Notes: generated by a model not told the origin, from the sequence alone. Counted from the first letter of the stretch, positions 1 through 6,606 are shown. The stretch: DNA of 7,258 nucleotides from Acidimicrobiaceae bacterium (GCA_003157945.1 PMFY01000385.1:7947-15204); one strand, 5' to 3'. Translations and numbers: made by a program.

Positions 1-932
1 CGGGCGTGCATGTAGTCGCCACCGATCCCGACCACGTAGAGCAGGTCGACCAGTCCGACGACGATCGGGGTGACGGTCACCAGCACCCCCGTCCGGTCGC
101 CGAGCCCCCACCACCGGACCAGCCGGACCCCGACGACGAAAGCGGCCAGCAGCAGCGGCAGCCACAGCGTGTACGGCGCCACGAAGTTCCACAGGTAGGT
201 GGCGCCCTGCGACCACCACGACGACCCCGCCGCCTTGGCCAGGGCCGTCGAGGGGACGAGGAGGGCGTAGTAGGCCATCCGGAAGACCTGGTAGGCCACC
301 GGCAGCGCCAGCGCGGCGGCCAGCACGGCCGCCGGCCGGCGGACCCGGCCGCGGCGACCGGCCCGACCGGGCGATGCGGCGAGCGCCATCAGGACGACGA
401 CGAAGACCGCGGACGACAGGGCCAGCTCGGGGCGGACCAGCGCGCCGAGCCCGGCCACGACGGCGGCGGCGGCGGCACCCCGGCCGCGGTCGGCGACCCG
501 CACCAACAGCAGGAAGGTTCCCCCCAGCCACAGGAAGACCATCGACATCTCGAGCCCGGAGGTGGCGAACTCCCAGACGCCGGCGACGCCGGACACCATC
601 AGCAGGCCGAGCGGCAGGACGGTCCCCTCGTCGTGCCGGGCACCCAGGCGGACCACGGCGGCACCGCCGGCCACGAACCCACCCGCGGTGCAGACCAGTC
701 CGAGCACCACCGAGGTCCACTCGAGCGAGGCCCAGGGCGTGACGCCGTGCACGGCGGCGAGCGTGAACATCCACAGCGGGTCGGAGTCGACCTCGACCCG
801 CTCCCCCACGTTGAAGACCGGGCCGTGCCCGGCCAGGAGGTTGTGGATGACCCGGAAGTTGATGAAGGCGTCCTCGTCCACCCACCGGTAGGTCCAGGCC
901 CCGACGAGCACGATGGCCAGCGGGACCAGCAC
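1..932 (-). CDS. aftB: AftB-like arabinofuranosyltransferase (GT-C fold), 3' end outside window
   Basis: Polytopic membrane glycosyltransferase, partial: about 310 residues are present and the C-terminal part lies beyond the left edge. From memory of Mycobacterium tuberculosis AftB (Rv3805c), several blocks match closely: NLLAGHGPVFNVGERVE (residues 31-47 counted from the GTG at 932), FATSGLE (122-128), LVRPE (165-169), PVAYQVFRM and LLVPSTALAK (211-233), and GGDYMHAR near the window edge. AftB transfers terminal beta-(1,2)-arabinofuranose from decaprenyl-phospho-arabinose to arabinan on the outer face of the membrane. The acidic motif after TM1 reads WVDEDAF, so the first Asp of the mycobacterial DD pair appears to be Glu. 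GTG 932 is the only conventional start in frame, but it cuts into TM1. The frame stays open and coding-like upstream, so the real start is probably at or before about 956, perhaps 1052. The gene diverges from the acyltransferase genes. Family assignment is strong; the exact acceptor is unknown. Confidence 0.88.
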   Translation of the reverse strand, partial: MLVPLAIVLVGAWTYRWVDEDAFINFRVIHNLLAGHGPVFNVGERVEVDSDPLWMFTLAAVHGVTPWASLEWTSVVLGLVCTAGGFVAGGAAVVRLGARHDEGTVLPLGLLMVSGVAGVWEFATSGLEMSMVFLWLGGTFLLLVRVADRGRGAAAAAVVAGLGALVRPELALSSAVFVVVLMALAASPGRAGRRGRVRRPAAVLAAALALPVAYQVFRMAYYALLVPSTALAKAAGSSWWSQGATYLWNFVAPYTLWLPLLLAAFVVGVRLVRWWGLGDRTGVLVTVTPIVVGLVDLLYVVGIGGDYMHA

Positions 933-1059
933 CGGCCACCAGGCCCGGAGGCCCAGGACGGTCCGCCGGCGCGGTGGGGACGCAGCGTCGGTCGTCCCCG
1001 GGCCGCCCGACGCGGGCCCGGTCGTGACCTCGGTGTTCCCCCGGTGTGCGATGGCGGTG

Positions 1060-1065
1060 ATGGTA
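1060..1065 (-). promoter_or_regulatory. Putative -10 box of the AftB-like gene
   Basis: The minus strand reads TACCAT here, the same hexamer seen before the plus-strand genes at 1109 and 7170. Seven bases downstream lies an ATC codon (1052-1050) in frame with the AftB-like protein. I see no convincing -35 hexamer. It forms half of a divergent promoter pair with the plus-strand box at 1109-1114. Confidence 0.4.
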
Positions 1066-1100
1066 GTGGAGGAGGTCCACGACCCGGAGCCCCTTGGATG

Positions 1101-1114
1101 CCCCGGTGTACCAT
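1101..1114 (+). promoter_or_regulatory. Putative leaderless-type promoter for the AT3 gene / uORF
   Basis: CCCCGGTGTACCAT ends in a TACCAT -10 hexamer (1109-1114). Seven bases later comes ATG 1122, the expected distance from a -10 box to a transcription start, so the RNA would begin at or next to this ATG. The block matches 12 of 14 positions of the one at 7162-7175 and resembles 2445-2458. No clear -35 is visible. Confidence 0.5.
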
Positions 1115-1121
1115 CCTGGCG

Positions 1122-1208
1122 ATGGCGACACGCGGTCGACGAGCCCCATGGTGGCCCGGCACCCGGCGCCCACAGGCGAGGGCCACCCTGGAGGAGCGTC
1201 ATGGCTAG
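1122..1208 (+). CDS. Possible leaderless 28-codon upstream ORF overlapping the AT3 start
   Basis: A short open frame begins at the ATG seven bases after the TACCAT box and ends at TAG 1206-1208, so it overlaps the AT3 start in ATGGCTAG. The predicted peptide starts MATRGRRAPWWPGTRRP and ends LEERHG. It is basic and Arg/Pro/Trp-rich with no recognisable domain. Its last codons contain the Shine-Dalgarno sequence of the next gene. Third positions are clearly less GC-biased than in the neighbouring genes, which argues against a conserved protein and fits a regulatory leader ORF or chance. If translated, a ribosome stopping at the TAG would be placed to restart at ATG 1201 (translational coupling). 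There is no direct evidence of expression. Confidence 0.3.
   Translation: MATRGRRAPWWPGTRRPQARATLEERHG
1190..1196 (+). promoter_or_regulatory. Shine-Dalgarno sequence fixing the AT3 start
   Basis: GGAGGAG ends four bases before ATG 1201. It is the strongest ribosome-binding match in the region and decides the start of the acyltransferase, although the frame stays open far upstream. Confidence 0.75.
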
Positions 1209-2412
1209 CCGTGGCGGGGCACACTCGCCCGGTGCCTCGGCCAGCCGTGCCCGGACAGCGCTCATCGAGGACGAGCCGGTCGCTCCGGCGGACGCGGCCC
1301 CCGCCGTTCCCGAGCCCTACCGGTTCCGGCTGGGCAACAGGCCGCCGCTCACCGGCATCCGGGCCCTGGCCCTCTTCACCGTCCTCACCTACCACTCCAA
1401 CTTCGAGACGCTGCCCGGCACCTGGGTGGCGCTCCAGGTGTTCTTCGTGCTGTCCGGGTTCCTGATCACCGCCATGCTGGCGGGCGAGGGCCAGCGCAAC
1501 GGCCGGATCAGCCTCGGCGCGTTCTACGCCCGACGCGGCGTCCGCCTCCTCCCCCCGTTGCTCCTCACGGTGGCGCTGCTCGGCATCTACGCCTACTTCG
1601 TCAACGTGACCGACGCCGCCCAGCGGCTGTGGGGCGACAGCTTCGCCGCGCTCTTCTACTACGCCGACTACCGCCAGGCCTTCGGGCACGCCCCCTTCTT
1701 CGGGTACCTGGCCCAGACCTGGTCGCTGTCCGTGGAGGAGCAGTTCTACATCCTCTGGTCGCTCGCCATGGTGGCCGCCGTCGCCGTGCACCGGCGTCGC
1801 CTGGCCTACGGGCTCGCCATCGTCGGGATGCTGGCGTCCTCGGCCGACCGGCTGTTCCTCGTGTACCACGCCCACCACTTCGACAACGTGGTGTTCGACC
1901 GCATCTACTACGCCTTCGACTCGCGGGCCGACGCCCTCTTCCTCGGGTGCCTGCTCGGCATGCTGGCCGCCGACGGCCACCTCCACGGGTGGGCCCGGTG
2001 GGCCCGCGGCCTGATCACCGCGGCAGCGGCCGGGGCGGCCGTCTTCCTGTGCTGGATCCTGCTCTACGCCCCCCTCAACACGGAGAACCTCGTGGTCTGG
2101 TGGCTGCCGTCGACCACGGTGGCCTCGGCGATCATCATCACCTACTTCGTGATCTGCCCCTCGAGCCTCGGGTCGAAGCTGGTCGGCCTCGGGTTCCTCG
2201 TCTTCATCGGCGACCTCTCCTACACCGTGTACCTGATCCACTTCCCCGTGTACCTGGCGATCCAGCAGGATGAGACCGGGTGGGCGTTCTGGCCCAACGA
2301 GCTCGCCCGGCTGGGGGTCATCTTCGCCATCGCCATCGCCAGCTGGTTCCTCATCGAACGGCCGCTGATGCGATGGCGCCAGCGCTCCGCCGCCGCCCAC
2401 TCGGCCAGCTGA
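1201..2412 (+). CDS. Stand-alone acyltransferase-3 (AT3/OafA-type) membrane protein
   Basis: A 403-residue membrane acyltransferase of the AT3 family (Pfam Acyl_transf_3), predicted to move acyl groups, usually acetyl, across the membrane onto a surface glycan. Residues 1-47 are a low-complexity Ala/Pro/Arg cytosolic tail; about ten hydrophobic segments follow. Family signatures: GIRALALFTVLTYH, giving the R-X10-H pair Arg54/His65; VFFVLSGFLIT; QTWSLSVEEQFY around residues 172-183; and LSYTVYLIHFP with His347 in the last third. There is no SGNH domain, so by analogy with other AT3-only enzymes it may need a separate partner or act on a lipid-linked intermediate. ATG 1201 is chosen for its GGAGGAG and its position below the predicted transcription start. 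The next gene, 52 bases downstream, encodes a second AT3 protein. Substrate unknown; family secure. Confidence 0.95.
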   Translation: MASRGGAHSPGASASRARTALIEDEPVAPADAAPAVPEPYRFRLGNRPPLTGIRALALFTVLTYHSNFETLPGTWVALQVFFVLSGFLITAMLAGEGQRNGRISLGAFYARRGVRLLPPLLLTVALLGIYAYFVNVTDAAQRLWGDSFAALFYYADYRQAFGHAPFFGYLAQTWSLSVEEQFYILWSLAMVAAVAVHRRRLAYGLAIVGMLASSADRLFLVYHAHHFDNVVFDRIYYAFDSRADALFLGCLLGMLAADGHLHGWARWARGLITAAAAGAAVFLCWILLYAPLNTENLVVWWLPSTTVASAIIITYFVICPSSLGSKLVGLGFLVFIGDLSYTVYLIHFPVYLAIQQDETGWAFWPNELARLGVIFAIAIASWFLIERPLMRWRQRSAAAHSAS

Positions 2413-2417
2413 GCGGG

Positions 2418-2441
2418 CGCCCCCCGACGACGGGGCGTCGG
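2418..2441 (+). terminator. Candidate hairpin(s) between the two AT3 genes
   Basis: Just after the first AT3 stop, CGCCCC (2418-2423) can pair with GGGGCG (2432-2437). Alternatively CCGACG (2424-2429) pairs with CGTCGG (2436-2441). The two stems exclude each other. No T-tract follows, so a weak terminator or a chance GC-rich structure is equally likely. Confidence 0.25.
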
Positions 2442-2444
2442 AGG

Positions 2445-2458
2445 TCCGGGGCTACTAT
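2445..2458 (+). promoter_or_regulatory. Putative leaderless promoter of the AT3-SGNH gene
   Basis: TCCGGGGCTACTAT carries the -10 hexamer TACTAT (2453-2458) exactly six bases before GTG 2465. That is the spacing expected when transcription starts on the first base of the start codon. The G-rich stretch before the hexamer resembles those at 1101-1114 and 7162-7175. It would let this gene be expressed separately from the upstream AT3 gene. No -35 element is apparent. Confidence 0.55.
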
Positions 2459-2464
2459 TCGGCG

Positions 2465-4633
2465 GTGGGAGGAGCCGTGGAGGAGCAGGTCGCGGCCGGT
2501 CCGCACCCAGCCGACGATGACCGTGCGACCGTCGGAACCACCCCGGCGCCGGAGCCGTCACTCGGGCGGATCCCGGCGCTCGACGGTATCCGGGCCCTGG
2601 CCATCGTGCTCGTCCTCGTCTTCCACGGCGGGTTCGCCTGGGCCGGCGGCGGCTTCTTCGGGGTCGACGTGTTCTTCGTCCTCTCGGGGTTCCTCATCAC
2701 CGGACTCCTCGTGTCCGAGTACCGCCAGAATTCCGGCATCGGGCTGAAGCGCTTCTGGGGCCACCGTGTCCGGCGTCTCGTCCCGGCCCTCCTGGTCATG
2801 CTGGCGGGCGTCGCCCTCTACGGCTTCTTCCTGGCCCCGTCGGACACGCTGGGCGAACTCCGTAGCAACGCCGTGGCCACGCTCCTGTACTTCAACAACT
2901 GGCACCAGGTCTCCGGCGGGCAGGGCTACTTCGCCGCCCTCAACACGCCTCAGCCGCTGCTCCACACCTGGTCGCTCTCGATCGAGGAGCAGTTCTACCT
3001 GGTCTGGCCGCTCGTCGTCCTCGGCGTCCTGCGGCTGTCCCGGACACTCCGGCCGCTGCTCGTCCTGACCGTGGTGGGCGCGGCGGCCAGTGCGATCACC
3101 ATGGCCGTCGTCTACGGCAACGGCGCCGGCGAGAGCCGGGCCTACTACGGCACCGACACCCGCGCCCAGGCCCTGCTGATCGGCGCGGCCCTGGCCATCG
3201 TGCTCGCCCACCCCCTCCCCCGCCGGCGATCCGGTGCCGTCCCCACCACCACACTGGTCCGCGGCTTCACGCCGGGTCCGGCGGCCCGGGCGGCCCTCGT
3301 CGCCGTCGGGGGCGTCGGGCTGGCCACCGTGCTCTGGCTGGCCTACTCCGTCGACGCCACCTCCACCTGGATCTACCGCGGCGGGTTCACCCTGGTGGCC
3401 CTGGCCACCGCCGCCGTCATCGCCAGCGTCGCCCTCCTGCCCGCCAGTCCGTGGGGACGGTTCCTGTCGCTCAGACCGGTGCGGTACGTGGGGGCCATCT
3501 CCTACGGCCTCTACCTGTACCACTGGCCGATCTTCGTGGTGCTGACCCACGAGCGGACGGGCCTGTCGGGATGGGCCCTGTTCACCCTCCGGGTGGGCTG
3601 CTCGGTGGCGGTGGCTGCGGTCTCCCTCCACTTCCTCGAGCTCCCCATCCGCCGGGGGCTCCTCCGCAGCTGGCGGGGCTGGGTGGTCACCCCCCTCGCC
3701 GTGGGGGCGACGGCGGTCCTGGTGATCGGCTCCACGGCCGGAGCCACGGCGGCCGTCAACCAGACGCCGGCCATGGTCCCGGGGACCGGACCCGGCAACG
3801 GGGTCCCGGGGACCGGGCCCGGCCACGGGGCCCCGGGGACCGTGGCCGACGTGGCCGCCGTGCCCGCCGGCACCGGGGGGCCGATACGCGTGCTGCTGGT
3901 CGGCGACTCCGAGGCCAGCTTCCTGGGCTTCGGGCTGGGACCGGACTCGGCGAAGTACGACGTCCTGTACGCGGGCGACGGCGTGTTCGGCTGCGGCCTG
4001 CTCACGTACGCCACGAGCTTCCACGGCACCGTGGTCAGCGGCAGCGAGGGCTACCGCGGCGGGCACGCGCCCGTGCCGTGCGCCGGCCAGCTGACCCGGT
4101 GGCAGGCCGACGTGGACGCCTTCCACCCGGACGTCGTCCTCCTGGCCGACGGCGAATACGAGGTGCGGGACCAGCGCATCGACGGCAGCTGGCAGCACAT
4201 CGGCACCCCCGCCGTCGACGACCGCGAGCTGGAGGCCCTCACCCGGGCGACGTCGGTCCTCGGCTCGACGGGGGCCACCGTGGTGCTGCTGACCGCCCCC
4301 TACTATCAGCAGGTCGAGCAGGCCGACGGCCAGGCGTGGCCGGAGGACGCCCCCGCCCGGGCCGACCGCTACAACGCGCTGCTCCACCAGGTGGCCGGCG
4401 CCTCGGGCGGCCGGGTCGTGGTCCTCGACCTGGGGGCGAAGCTCGATCCCGGGGGCCACTTCACGTCCACCATCGACGGTGTGGCGGTGCGGTTCGCCGA
4501 CGGGATCCACGTGACCCCGGCGGGCGCCCTGCTGGTCTCGCCGTGGCTGCTCACCCAGTCGGCCGCCCTCGGCACCGCCGACCGGGCGGCGGCCTCGGGG
4601 GCGTCGACCACCACGACGACCCGACCGGGCTGA
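2465..4633 (+). CDS. AT3 acyltransferase fused to a C-terminal SGNH domain (OafA/YrhL type)
   Basis: A 722-residue two-domain O-acyltransferase. Residues about 36-400 form the AT3 membrane domain: DGIRALAIVLVLVFH with the R-X10-H pair Arg43/His54, VFFVLSGFLIT, HTWSLSIEEQFYLVW (168-181) and YGLYLYHWP (His353). An extra transmembrane segment (about 403-425) and a Gly/Pro linker lead to an extracytoplasmic SGNH domain. That domain has GDSEAS with putative nucleophile Ser482, and DGIH with putative catalytic Asp679/His682. Cys510 and Cys539 could form a disulfide. The usual GxND block is not evident; the equivalent stretch reads ADGEYEVRD. The protein ends in a short Thr-rich tail. In this family the membrane domain delivers the acyl group and the SGNH domain transfers it to a glycan. 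GTG 2465 sits six bases after a TACTAT box with no Shine-Dalgarno, suggesting leaderless translation; the start is therefore an inference. Confidence 0.95.
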   Translation: MGGAVEEQVAAGPHPADDDRATVGTTPAPEPSLGRIPALDGIRALAIVLVLVFHGGFAWAGGGFFGVDVFFVLSGFLITGLLVSEYRQNSGIGLKRFWGHRVRRLVPALLVMLAGVALYGFFLAPSDTLGELRSNAVATLLYFNNWHQVSGGQGYFAALNTPQPLLHTWSLSIEEQFYLVWPLVVLGVLRLSRTLRPLLVLTVVGAAASAITMAVVYGNGAGESRAYYGTDTRAQALLIGAALAIVLAHPLPRRRSGAVPTTTLVRGFTPGPAARAALVAVGGVGLATVLWLAYSVDATSTWIYRGGFTLVALATAAVIASVALLPASPWGRFLSLRPVRYVGAISYGLYLYHWPIFVVLTHERTGLSGWALFTLRVGCSVAVAAVSLHFLELPIRRGLLRSWRGWVVTPLAVGATAVLVIGSTAGATAAVNQTPAMVPGTGPGNGVPGTGPGHGAPGTVADVAAVPAGTGGPIRVLLVGDSEASFLGFGLGPDSAKYDVLYAGDGVFGCGLLTYATSFHGTVVSGSEGYRGGHAPVPCAGQLTRWQADVDAFHPDVVLLADGEYEVRDQRIDGSWQHIGTPAVDDRELEALTRATSVLGSTGATVVLLTAPYYQQVEQADGQAWPEDAPARADRYNALLHQVAGASGGRVVVLDLGAKLDPGGHFTSTIDGVAVRFADGIHVTPAGALLVSPWLLTQSAALGTADRAAASGASTTTTTRPG
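3776..3841 (+). repeat. 27-bp tandem repeat encoding the Gly/Pro/Thr linker
   Basis: Two copies of a 27-bp unit (3776-3802 and 3803-3829) and a partial third (3830-3841) encode VPGTGPGNG, VPGTGPGHG and APGT. They differ by only a few bases. The repeat lies between the last transmembrane segment and the SGNH domain, so it probably acts as a flexible extracytoplasmic spacer whose length could vary by in-frame slippage. Confidence 0.85.
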
Positions 4634-4648
4634 GGCGCCGTCAGCCCG
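4626..4648. terminator. Perfect inverted repeat across the two convergent stop codons
   Basis: CGGGCTGA (4626-4633) and TCAGCCCG (4641-4648) form a perfect 8-bp stem around the 7-base loop GGCGCCG. The TGA of each convergent gene sits inside its own arm. Because the hairpin is symmetric it could stop transcription from both sides, but neither side has a T-tract. Confidence 0.45.
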
Positions 4649-6482
4649 TCACCGGCGCGGCGGCGCCGGAGCGGTCGGTCACGGTGACCGCCATGTCGCC
4701 CACCCGCCCGACGTAGCCCGTCGACGACGGGGACGCCGGGGTCCAGGTGGACAGGCCCACCACCCGTGACTCGGTGCCGTCGGTGATGTACCCGGGACCG
4801 AACTGCGCCCTCCAGAACGCGTCGACACGCGGTGCGAGCCCGGCGCGGTCGAGCTGGTTGACCAGGCCGATGAACTCCTCGAGGTCGATGAGCTGGGTGT
4901 CGGCCGTGCCCGCGCCGGCGTCCTCGACCGCCACCCGGGCACCGGGGACGAGCCGCGGTTCGACCAGTGCAGCCAGTCGGGCCACCCGGGGATCGCTGAC
5001 CCGGGCCAGCGGCGGGATGGCGGCGACGCACACGCAGGCCACCACGCCGACGACCACCGCAACGGCGCACAGCCCCACCCGGATCCCCGTCGCCCGGGAG
5101 CGCGCCGAACCACCCGACAGCACCGGCACGGGTCCGGGGACGGTGCCGACGCCGATCAGGGCGGCCACCGGCAGCACGACCGCCCAGATCACCAGGTAGC
5201 CGTAGATGAACCCCACCACGTGGGTCACCGCCACCACGGCGGCCACGGCGCCGAGCAGTGTGAGGGCGCCCGTCCCGACGGCGAACCGGTCGCGACGACG
5301 GGCCCCCAGGACCAGCACGGCGGCGGACACGACCAGTGTGGCCAGCGCCACGGCGACGGCCAGCGCGGCGTGGGCCGGCGTGCCGCCCAGGATCGAGGTC
5401 ATCACCTCGGACGGGCCGACCACCAGCACCGTGGACGCCGCCGCCACCGACCACAGCGACGCCGTCAGCGACTGCCCGGGGTGCGATGCGCCGAAGAACC
5501 GGACGATGAGGCCCAGGTTGCCCGGATGTCCGGTGAACTGCTGGACCACCGGCGGCACCCACATCACGACCAGCGCCACCAGGCCGACCACGGCCAGGAC
5601 CACCGCCCGGTGCCCGCCGGCCGCCGGCTCCGGCCCGCCGCCCGGGGCCGCCGGGGACGCGGCGTCCACCGGTGCGGTCCGGCGTCGCCGGTCCCGGAAG
5701 GCGGTCACGGCCCAGGTGGCCCCGGCCCCGCCGACCAGGGCGACCACCAGCGGCGTGGTGGAGATGTCGGTCTGGACCACGTAGGAGCCGACCAGCAGGG
5801 CCCCGACCAGCGACGGGCCCGACCGGTCGACGGCGCCGGCGCAGAGCAGCAGCAGGAGGAGGAGGGGGAAGAGCACCACCATCGGGTTCCACGGGCTGAC
5901 CAGGGCACCCAGGACGGTCTCCGAGTAGGTGGTGGCCGACGGACCGGCGGCGGCCAGCACGGCGGCCAGCACGCCGATCCACACCGCCGCCCACAGCGCC
6001 CGCGTCGGGGTCGTGCGACGACGCACCACACCGATGCAGGCCACGGCGGCCAGTCCGTTGAGCACGGTGGCCCCGACGAACAGGGACCGGGCGCTCGAGC
6101 CGAGGACCCGGTAGGCCAGGGACACCAGGTAGAAGTAGGCCGGACCGGGGTGGTTCCAGTTGTTGTGGTCGAACACCCCGACCTGCTGCTTCCAGATCAG
6201 CGCCCGCCGCACGTGGAGGTCGATCAGGGCCAGGTCGTCGGGGAGGGCCAGGTGGGCCGAGGGGGCGGTCGCCAGGCGCAGCGCGGCATAGGCGAACGGC
6301 GCCGCCACCACGACGAAGGCCAGGGCGGTCAGCCAGGGACCCGACGGGACCGGACCCGGCGCGGCGGTGTGCGCACCCCGACCCCCCGGGCGCGGAGCCT
6401 CGGGGCGGGGCGGGGCATCCGGGGACCGGCCGTCCGGGAACTGGCCATCCGGAGACAGGGCCTGGTTGACGGGGGGAACCAC
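4641..6482 (-). CDS. GT-C-like multi-pass membrane protein, putative glycosyltransferase
   Basis: About 613 residues. A Pro/Gly-rich disordered cytosolic tail (1-49) precedes TM1 (about 50-70). The first outer loop carries an acidic pair, PDDLALID (Asp82/Asp83), then FDHNNWNHPGP (HPGP at 111-114). About ten further hydrophobic segments follow, including a run of seven leucines, and then a soluble C-terminal region of about 125 residues starting near IPPLARVSDP. A DD motif in the first loop of a polytopic protein is typical of GT-C transferases that use polyprenyl-phosphate sugars on the outer face. I recall similar HPGP-containing proteins in actinomycetes, but with no assigned substrate. The frame is open up to 6836, where it overlaps nfu, and has no ATG below nfu. 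GTG 6482 is preferred because a TACGAT box ends nine bases before it; GTG 6503 is the alternative. It converges on the AT3-SGNH gene. Function is inferred, the gene itself is secure. Confidence 0.83.
   Translation of the reverse strand: MVPPVNQALSPDGQFPDGRSPDAPPRPEAPRPGGRGAHTAAPGPVPSGPWLTALAFVVVAAPFAYAALRLATAPSAHLALPDDLALIDLHVRRALIWKQQVGVFDHNNWNHPGPAYFYLVSLAYRVLGSSARSLFVGATVLNGLAAVACIGVVRRRTTPTRALWAAVWIGVLAAVLAAAGPSATTYSETVLGALVSPWNPMVVLFPLLLLLLLCAGAVDRSGPSLVGALLVGSYVVQTDISTTPLVVALVGGAGATWAVTAFRDRRRRTAPVDAASPAAPGGGPEPAAGGHRAVVLAVVGLVALVVMWVPPVVQQFTGHPGNLGLIVRFFGASHPGQSLTASLWSVAAASTVLVVGPSEVMTSILGGTPAHAALAVAVALATLVVSAAVLVLGARRRDRFAVGTGALTLLGAVAAVVAVTHVVGFIYGYLVIWAVVLPVAALIGVGTVPGPVPVLSGGSARSRATGIRVGLCAVAVVVGVVACVCVAAIPPLARVSDPRVARLAALVEPRLVPGARVAVEDAGAGTADTQLIDLEEFIGLVNQLDRAGLAPRVDAFWRAQFGPGYITDGTESRVVGLSTWTPASPSSTGYVGRVGDMAVTVTDRSGAAAPVTG
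6414..6452 (-). repeat. 15-bp tandem repeat in the N-terminal tail of the GT-C-like protein
   Basis: Two 15-bp units and a partial third (minus strand, 6452-6438, 6437-6423, 6422-6414) encode PDGQF, PDGRS and PDA. The repeat lies in the disordered cytosolic tail before TM1 and probably has no catalytic role. Confidence 0.7.
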
Positions 6483-6491
6483 GACCGCCCG

Positions 6492-6497
6492 ATCGTA
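6492..6497 (-). promoter_or_regulatory. Possible -10 box of the GT-C-like gene
   Basis: The minus strand reads TACGAT at 6497-6492, followed by nine bases and GTG 6482. This would give a leader of only about two bases. The match to TANNNT is good, but the G-rich element of the other promoters here is absent and no -35 is seen. Confidence 0.3.
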
Positions 6498-6555
6498 GGG
6501 CACCGGTCCGGACGAGGGGGCCGAACCGGACGGGCGGGTCAGCGCGGCGTCGGCC

Positions 6556-6590
6556 GCCGGAGCGACGGGGTGGGCCGCCCGGCCTCCGGC
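6556..6590 (-). terminator. Candidate hairpin downstream of nfu
   Basis: GCCGGAG (6556-6562) and CTCCGGC (6584-6590) are perfect inverted repeats around a 21-base GC-rich loop, 17-51 bases past the nfu stop. It could separate nfu from the downstream membrane gene. No T-tract follows on the minus strand, so support is weak. Confidence 0.25.
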
Positions 6591-6606
6591 TGCGGCGGGG
6601 CGCGCC

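Noticed and set aside
599..1186. Minus-strand open frame with ATG 1186
   Set aside because: It is out of frame with the AftB-like protein and gives Ser/Arg/Pro/Gly-rich sequence; the recognisable family motifs are in the neighbouring frame.
913..1200. N-terminal extension of the stand-alone AT3 protein up to GTG 913
   Set aside because: The stretch would cross the divergent promoter region and the upstream part of the AftB-like gene, and ATG 1201 has a strong GGAGGAG.
6..1208. Long plus-strand open frame opposite the AftB-like gene (about 400 codons)
   Set aside because: The product is low-complexity (Gly, Pro, Arg, Asp, Gln, His) with no domain and is explained as the shadow of the minus-strand gene in GC-rich DNA. 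Only its last 28 codons are discussed, as the possible uORF.
2558..4510. 650-codon minus-strand open frame opposite the AT3-SGNH gene
   Set aside because: The protein is low-complexity, rich in Gly, Asp, Glu and His, without motifs; the plus strand carries two clear domains.
4369..5994. 541-codon minus-strand open frame overlapping the GT-C-like gene
   Set aside because: It is Arg/Gly-rich and out of frame with the membrane protein, and it runs into the AT3-SGNH gene; a shadow frame.
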